A DNA stretch of 64,000 bases. Source: CANMIH01 sp049116335. GTDB lineage: Bacteria; Pseudomonadota; Alphaproteobacteria; Rhodobacterales; Rhodobacteraceae. Both the position numbers and the translations under genes were made by a program. Numbering within the stretch: position 1 is the first letter of the stretch; every line of letters starts with the position of its first letter. Shown here one piece after another: positions 60,217-64,000 of the stretch. The stretch spans positions 248,001-312,000 of the forward strand of contig JAGDYZ010000008.1 in NCBI GenBank assembly GCA_049116335.1. Reading direction: 5' to 3'. The notes beneath the pieces are model-generated. The model ran no database searches. It was not told where the DNA came from and saw only the letters and a list, made by a program, of their open reading frames with translations.

Positions 60217-61593
60217 TTAGAAGAAATCGATCGAAACCTGCAACAGCCGCTCGACCTCGGGCACATCCCCGGTCAGGCTGAACAGAACAATCAGATCCCC
60301 CTCGTCGATCCGTAATCCCCCTGTGGGTTTCACAACCTGATCCCCTTTGCGCACCGCCCCCACCAGAACGCCTTCCGGAAAATCAATATCCCGGATTTTG
60401 CTACCGGCGATGGGAGAGGTCGAGAGAACTTCGGCCTCGATCACTTCCGCCTCGGCATCCCCAATGGAATAGACCGACCGCACCCGCCCATGGCGGATAT
60501 GGCGCAGGATTGAGCTCACGGTGGTGCCGCGCGGGTTGATATAGGCGTCGATGCCCAAGGGCTCCATCAGGGGCGCCAGGGTCGGGTCATTGATCAGGGC
60601 AATCACCATGGGGCAGCCCGCCGCCTTGGCCCGCACCGCCGCCAGCATGTTGGTTTTATCGTCGTCGGTTACACACAACGCCGCATCGGCGCGGTCCACA
60701 CCTGCCTCCGACAAAAGCGCCACATCCAGACCATCGCCGTGCAACACGATGGTCCGTTCCAGCGCTTCGGCGGCCACTTCGGCGTTTTTGCGGTTGCGTT
60801 CGATCATCTTGGCGCGAATGCGGTTGGGGCCTTTTTCCAGACGGTCTGCCACCGCCAAACCAACGTTTCCGCCACCAATCAGAACAACACGTTCCTGTTT
60901 TTTGTGGCTTTTGCCAAAGATTTCCAAAGCGCGCTGGGTGTCATCCCCATGGGTCATCAGATAACAGCTGTCGCCCACAAAAAGCTGATCCCCGGGCTCG
61001 GGCGCAAACAGTGTGCCTTCGCGCCGCACGCCAACCACAACCGCGCGCAGCGTCGAAAACAGATCCGACAATTGGCGCAGCGGCGTGTTCACAATAGGAC
61101 AGGTTTCATCAATCGAGAGCCCCAAAAGCTGGGCGCCGCCGTCGAGAAACTGTTCGGTGTCAAAGGCCGCTGGCGCCGCAAGGCGCTGCAACGCCGCTTC
61201 GGCAACTTCACGCTCCGGGCTGATCACAACATCGATGGGAAGATGATCGCGACGGTAGAGATCTGAATAGATCGCCGTCAGATAACTTTGCGACCGCAGG
61301 CGTGCAATCTTCCGGGGCACGTCAAAAACGGAATGGGCCACCTGACAGGTCACCATATTGACCTCGTCGGAATAGGTGGCAGCAATGACCATATCGGCGT
61401 CGCGCGCACCCGCCTTTTCCAAGACATCAGGATAAGAGGCGAACCCCGCAATACCCTGAACATCCAAAGTATCCGTGGCGCGACGCACCAGATCAGGGTT
61501 GTTGTCGACCACAGTCACGTCGTTGCGCTCACCCGACAAATGTCGCGCGATCTGCCAGCCGACCTGCCCGGCGCCACAAATAATGACCTTCAT
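60217..61593 (-). CDS. trkA: Trk system potassium uptake protein TrkA
   Basis: A 458-residue cytoplasmic gating subunit with two RCK domains, each with an NAD-binding fold: MKVIICGAGQVGWQIARHL at the start and VVLIGGGNVGLAVADRL in the middle; both are followed by a C-terminal TrkA_C lobe. ATG 61593 is chosen (MKVIICGAGQ) because it begins the family pattern; the frame runs upstream to 61629. It is first in the trkAH pair and lies 125 bases after ntrX. Confidence 0.96.
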   Translation of the reverse strand: MKVIICGAGQVGWQIARHLSGERNDVTVVDNNPDLVRRATDTLDVQGIAGFASYPDVLEKAGARDADMVIAATYSDEVNMVTCQVAHSVFDVPRKIARLRSQSYLTAIYSDLYRRDHLPIDVVISPEREVAEAALQRLAAPAAFDTEQFLDGGAQLLGLSIDETCPIVNTPLRQLSDLFSTLRAVVVGVRREGTLFAPEPGDQLFVGDSCYLMTHGDDTQRALEIFGKSHKKQERVVLIGGGNVGLAVADRLEKGPNRIRAKMIERNRKNAEVAAEALERTIVLHGDGLDVALLSEAGVDRADAALCVTDDDKTNMLAAVRAKAAGCPMVIALINDPTLAPLMEPLGIDAYINPRGTTVSSILRHIRHGRVRSVYSIGDAEAEVIEAEVLSTSPIAGSKIRDIDFPEGVLVGAVRKGDQVVKPTGGLRIDEGDLIVLFSLTGDVPEVERLLQVSIDFF

Positions 61594-61677
61594 GTCGTCT
61601 TCCCTGTCAGTCCGTCCCCGGCATGGCACGACATCACAAGCCCGTCAACGCCTTGCGTTTCAAGAGGACAGCTCCCG

Positions 61678-61711
61678 CCCTCTTTCTCATGGGCCTCTTT
61701 TTCTCATAGGG
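61678..61711. repeat. Tandem imperfect 17-bp repeat in the ntrX-trkA gap
   Basis: CCCTCTTTCTCATGGG (61678-61693) is followed by CCTCTTTTTCTCATAGGG (61694-61711). It sits just past the ntrX stop (minus strand), where it could bind a regulator of trkA or affect the mRNA 3' end. No gene is disturbed. Confidence 0.5.
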
Positions 61712-61718
61712 CGGTCAG

Positions 61719-63140
61719 CTACGACGCTTCTTCGATCGCTTCCTCGTCTTCTACGCGGGCCACCCGTGCACCGGCTTTTTGCGAAGTCACAACCCCAAGC
61801 GACTTCAGCTTGCGATGCAACGCTGAGCGCTCCATGCCGACAAAGGATGCTGTGCGCGAGATATTGCCGCCAAAGCGATTGATCTGGGTCAGCAGATATT
61901 CACGCTCAAAGGCTTCGCGCGCCTCACGCAGAGGCAGGGTCGCCAATGTGCCCGACAGAACCACACGTCCATCGTCTTCTGGGGCGGCTCCCCCCTCCTG
62001 CGGCAGTTCTTTGGCCTCAATCGCACCAGTGCCTTCCCCAAGGATCAGCACACGTTCGATCAGGTTCTTCAACTGACGTACATTGCCAGGCCAGGTCATG
62101 GTCTGCATCAGCGCAATGGCATCCGTCGACAGCTCGCGCAGCGGCAATCCCTGAGACAGGTTGCACTGTTCAATAAAGTGCCGCGCCAGAGCCGGGATAT
62201 CTTCGCGACGCTCTTCCAGAGACGGCACCGCAATCGGCACGACGTTCAAGCGATGGTAAAGCTCTTCGCGGAAGGTTCCATTGGCGATCTCCTGTTTGAG
62301 ATCACGGTTGGTCGAGCTGATCACGCGCAGGTCAACGCGCACCTTGTCGGCCCCACCCACACGGGTGAACTGTTGATCAACAAGGACGCGCAGGATTTTG
62401 GACTGCGTGCCCGAGGGCATATCTGCCACCTCGTCGAAGTAGATCACCCCACCATGGGCCTGCTCAAGCAAACCGGGTTCCACCCCGCGTTTTGAGCTTT
62501 CACGCCCAAACAGCATGGCCTCCATAACCTCGGGTTCCATACCGGCGCAGTTCACGGTGACGAAAGGCGCGCTTGCCCGGCTCGACCCGGCGTGAATATA
62601 CCGCGCGGCCACTTCTTTCCCGACCCCCGCAGGCCCGGTCAGCATCACACGGCCATTGGATTTGGTCACCTTATCAAGCTGGCTTGTCAGCCCGCGGAAC
62701 GGCGCACAATCGCCAATCATCTCTGCCGGTTTGCTATCGCCCTGTTTCAGCTGGGTGTTTTCGCGGCGCAGGCGCGAGGTTTCCATCGCGCGGCGGATCA
62801 CCACCAGAAGCTGATCAATGTTGAAGGGCTTTTCGATGAAATCATACGCCCCCTGTTTGATCGCAGCGACCGCAATTTCGATGTTGCCGTGTCCGGAAAT
62901 GATCACAACCGGCACTTCGGGTTTGTCGCGCTTGACCGCCTTCAGAATATCGATCCCATCCATCTTGCTGTCTTTCAGCCAGATATCGAGGATCAAAAGC
63001 GCTGGGGTCTCGGCTTCGACCTCTGCCATCGCGTCCGAGCTGTTGCCCGCCAGCCGCGTGGTAAAGCCTTCGTCCTCGAGAATATCACCGATCAGTTCGC
63101 GAATATCGCGTTCATCGTCGACAATCAGAATATCACTCAT
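61719..63140 (-). CDS. ntrX: Nitrogen-assimilation response regulator NtrX
   Basis: A 473-residue NtrC-family regulator. The receiver (MSDILIVDDERD, phosphoacceptor Asp52 in ILDIWL) is followed by an AAA+ domain (TGPAGVGKEVAARYIH, GGVIYFDEVADMP, TWPGNVRQLKN) and a Fis-type HTH (GGNISRTASFVGMERSALHRKL). The GAFTGA loop that contacts sigma-54 is absent from the region after LFGRESSKRG, so it probably works with the housekeeping polymerase. Its start overlaps the ntrY stop by eight bases. Partner kinase: NtrY. Confidence 0.96.
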   Translation of the reverse strand: MSDILIVDDERDIRELIGDILEDEGFTTRLAGNSSDAMAEVEAETPALLILDIWLKDSKMDGIDILKAVKRDKPEVPVVIISGHGNIEIAVAAIKQGAYDFIEKPFNIDQLLVVIRRAMETSRLRRENTQLKQGDSKPAEMIGDCAPFRGLTSQLDKVTKSNGRVMLTGPAGVGKEVAARYIHAGSSRASAPFVTVNCAGMEPEVMEAMLFGRESSKRGVEPGLLEQAHGGVIYFDEVADMPSGTQSKILRVLVDQQFTRVGGADKVRVDLRVISSTNRDLKQEIANGTFREELYHRLNVVPIAVPSLEERREDIPALARHFIEQCNLSQGLPLRELSTDAIALMQTMTWPGNVRQLKNLIERVLILGEGTGAIEAKELPQEGGAAPEDDGRVVLSGTLATLPLREAREAFEREYLLTQINRFGGNISRTASFVGMERSALHRKLKSLGVVTSQKAGARVARVEDEEAIEEAS

Positions 63141-64000
63141 GGGCTAACACCTTCCTCACCTGTTCACTGCGTTCAAATTCTTCTTGCTGCCGTTCACACA
63201 TCAACGGCAGTCGGATCACGGCCATGGCGCCACAATGGGCGCCTTCGGCAAAGGCAGGCGCATCTTCCAATGCCAGCGTGCCGCCGTGTTCCTCGATGAT
63301 CTTCTTCACGATGGGCAGCCCCAAACCGGTGCCCTTTTCGCGGGTTGTGACATAAGGCTCGAACAACCGGGCACGGTCTTCGGGCAAGCCAATACCATTG
63401 TCCATAATGCGGATCTCAACCCGGTTTTCGTCCACAACTGCGGCTGTGATACGCACCTCTGGCACCAGTCCTTCAGGGGCCTGTTCGGCCTGAAGCGTCT
63501 CAATGGCCTCACCTGCGTTTTTGATCAGATTTGTGAAAGCCTGACCAATCATAGTAGCGTCTAACTGCGACGGAAGTTCGCAATCCGGCAAGTTGGAGTC
63601 AAAGCGAACCTCCGGCTGACCGGCTTCCTGGAGTAAAATTGCCCCGCGCAGAAGTTCGCCCACATCCTCTGGTTTGCGTTCGGGCTCAGGCATGCGCGCA
63701 AACTTGGAAAACTCATCCACAATGCGACGCAGATCTTCAGTCTGGCGAATAATCACGCCGGTGAGATCTTCCAGTTTCTGCGCATCTTTTGCATCGGTGA
63801 TCTGGCGGCCAAACTTGCGACGGATGCGATCCGCAGAGAGCTGGATCGGGGTCAGCGGGTTCTTAATCTCATGCGCGATCCGACGCGCCACATCGCCCCA
63901 GGCCGCCATACGCTGCGCGCTGACTAGGGTGGTGACATCGTCAAAGGCAATCACATATCCCTCGAGGCTCGCGTCCTCGCGACGACGGGTAGAGAGGCGC
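63133..64000 (-). CDS. ntrY: Sensor histidine kinase NtrY, C-terminal part (runs off the right edge)
   Basis: About 289 residues of the kinase core are in the window; the frame stays open through position 64000, so the membrane/sensor N-terminus lies beyond the edge. The PAS end (LEGYVIAFDDVTTLVSAQRMAAWGDVARR) leads to the H-box IAHEIKNPLTPIQL, with the phosphorylated histidine in AHEIKNP; N-, G1- and G2-boxes are in NLIKNAGEAIE, IMDNGIGLPEDRARLFEPYVTT and GTGLGLPIVKKIIEEHGG. It is the kinase of NtrX and likely responds to nitrogen or redox state, as in Brucella and Azorhizobium. Confidence 0.95.
   Translation of the reverse strand, partial: RLSTRRREDASLEGYVIAFDDVTTLVSAQRMAAWGDVARRIAHEIKNPLTPIQLSADRIRRKFGRQITDAKDAQKLEDLTGVIIRQTEDLRRIVDEFSKFARMPEPERKPEDVGELLRGAILLQEAGQPEVRFDSNLPDCELPSQLDATMIGQAFTNLIKNAGEAIETLQAEQAPEGLVPEVRITAAVVDENRVEIRIMDNGIGLPEDRARLFEPYVTTREKGTGLGLPIVKKIIEEHGGTLALEDAPAFAEGAHCGAMAVIRLPLMCERQQEEFERSEQVRKVLAHE

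Noticed and set aside
1..64000. CRISPR array, rRNA operon, prophage or integron
   Set aside because: No regularly spaced direct repeats, no rRNA sequence and no phage or integrase genes were seen in any part of the window.

Overview
The window is about 58-60% GC by eye and looks like a chromosomal segment of a marine alphaproteobacterium of the Roseobacter group (Rhodobacterales). The reasons are a DMSP lyase DddP with its complete metal-binding set, two Hint-domain proteins (one with RTX-type calcium repeats) of the type common in roseobacters, the ntrYX-trkAH-hfq-hflX gene order, glnB-glnA, an RNase E with a very long acidic insert in its S1 domain, an NtrX without the GAFTGA loop, and a fused PntA. 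I see no insertion sequence, prophage, CRISPR array or rRNA. The only tRNA is tRNA-Leu(UAG).

Layout. 1-6.1 kb: 3' part of a sugar ABC-importer operon (two permeases, ATPase) followed by two TIM-barrel isomerase/epimerase-like enzymes alternating with two Gfo/Idh/MocA dehydrogenases. This set suggests oxidation, elimination or epimerisation, and reduction of an unusual sugar or glycoside. 6.3-8.2 kb: a secreted PLAT-domain protein, tRNA-Leu and a short Hint-like protein without its catalytic residues. 8.2-12 kb: NAD(P)HX repair enzyme, then PII (glnB) and glutamine synthetase (glnA). 12-18.6 kb: conserved hypotheticals, an MltB-like transglycosylase, dddP, a NUDIX hydrolase with an EEP phosphodiesterase, and an alpha/beta hydrolase-OsmC fusion. 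18.7-25 kb: flavodoxin-like protein and divergent HxlR regulator, PilZ protein, WYL regulator with RidA, and the transhydrogenase pntAB. 25-32 kb: an MBL-fold protein with a degraded metal motif, SDR, GFA protein, a large RTX/Hint protein, a PuuD-like hydrolase, and an FAD oxidoreductase interrupted by an in-frame TGA. 31.8-37 kb: AAA ATPase and tatABC, a second WYL regulator, cupin, Lrp/AsnC regulator and class I aldolase. 37-42.7 kb: P450 with a membrane alpha/beta hydrolase, diguanylate cyclase, CcdA-like and TusA-like proteins. 42.8-56.6 kb: RNase E, HIBADH-family dehydrogenase, penicillin-acylase-family enzyme, DJ-1/PfpI protein, LysR with a reductive-dehalogenase-like Fe-S protein, a sugar-phosphate transferase for exopolysaccharide, and an ABC-F protein preceded by a 25-codon leader ORF. 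57-64 kb: hflX, hfq, trkH, trkA, ntrX and ntrY, all on the minus strand.

How the genes connect. Nitrogen control appears at both ends (glnBA and ntrYX). Cyclic-di-GMP signalling is represented by a cyclase with an inhibitory site and a PilZ receptor. The least routine signals are the leader ORF with a hairpin over the ABC-F ribosome-binding site, the in-frame TGA in the FAD oxidoreductase, the doubled dehydrogenase/isomerase sugar operon, the degenerate Hint and MBL proteins, and a tandem 18-bp repeat upstream of a WYL regulator. All functional calls rest on reading the sequence and on remembered family features; no database search was run.
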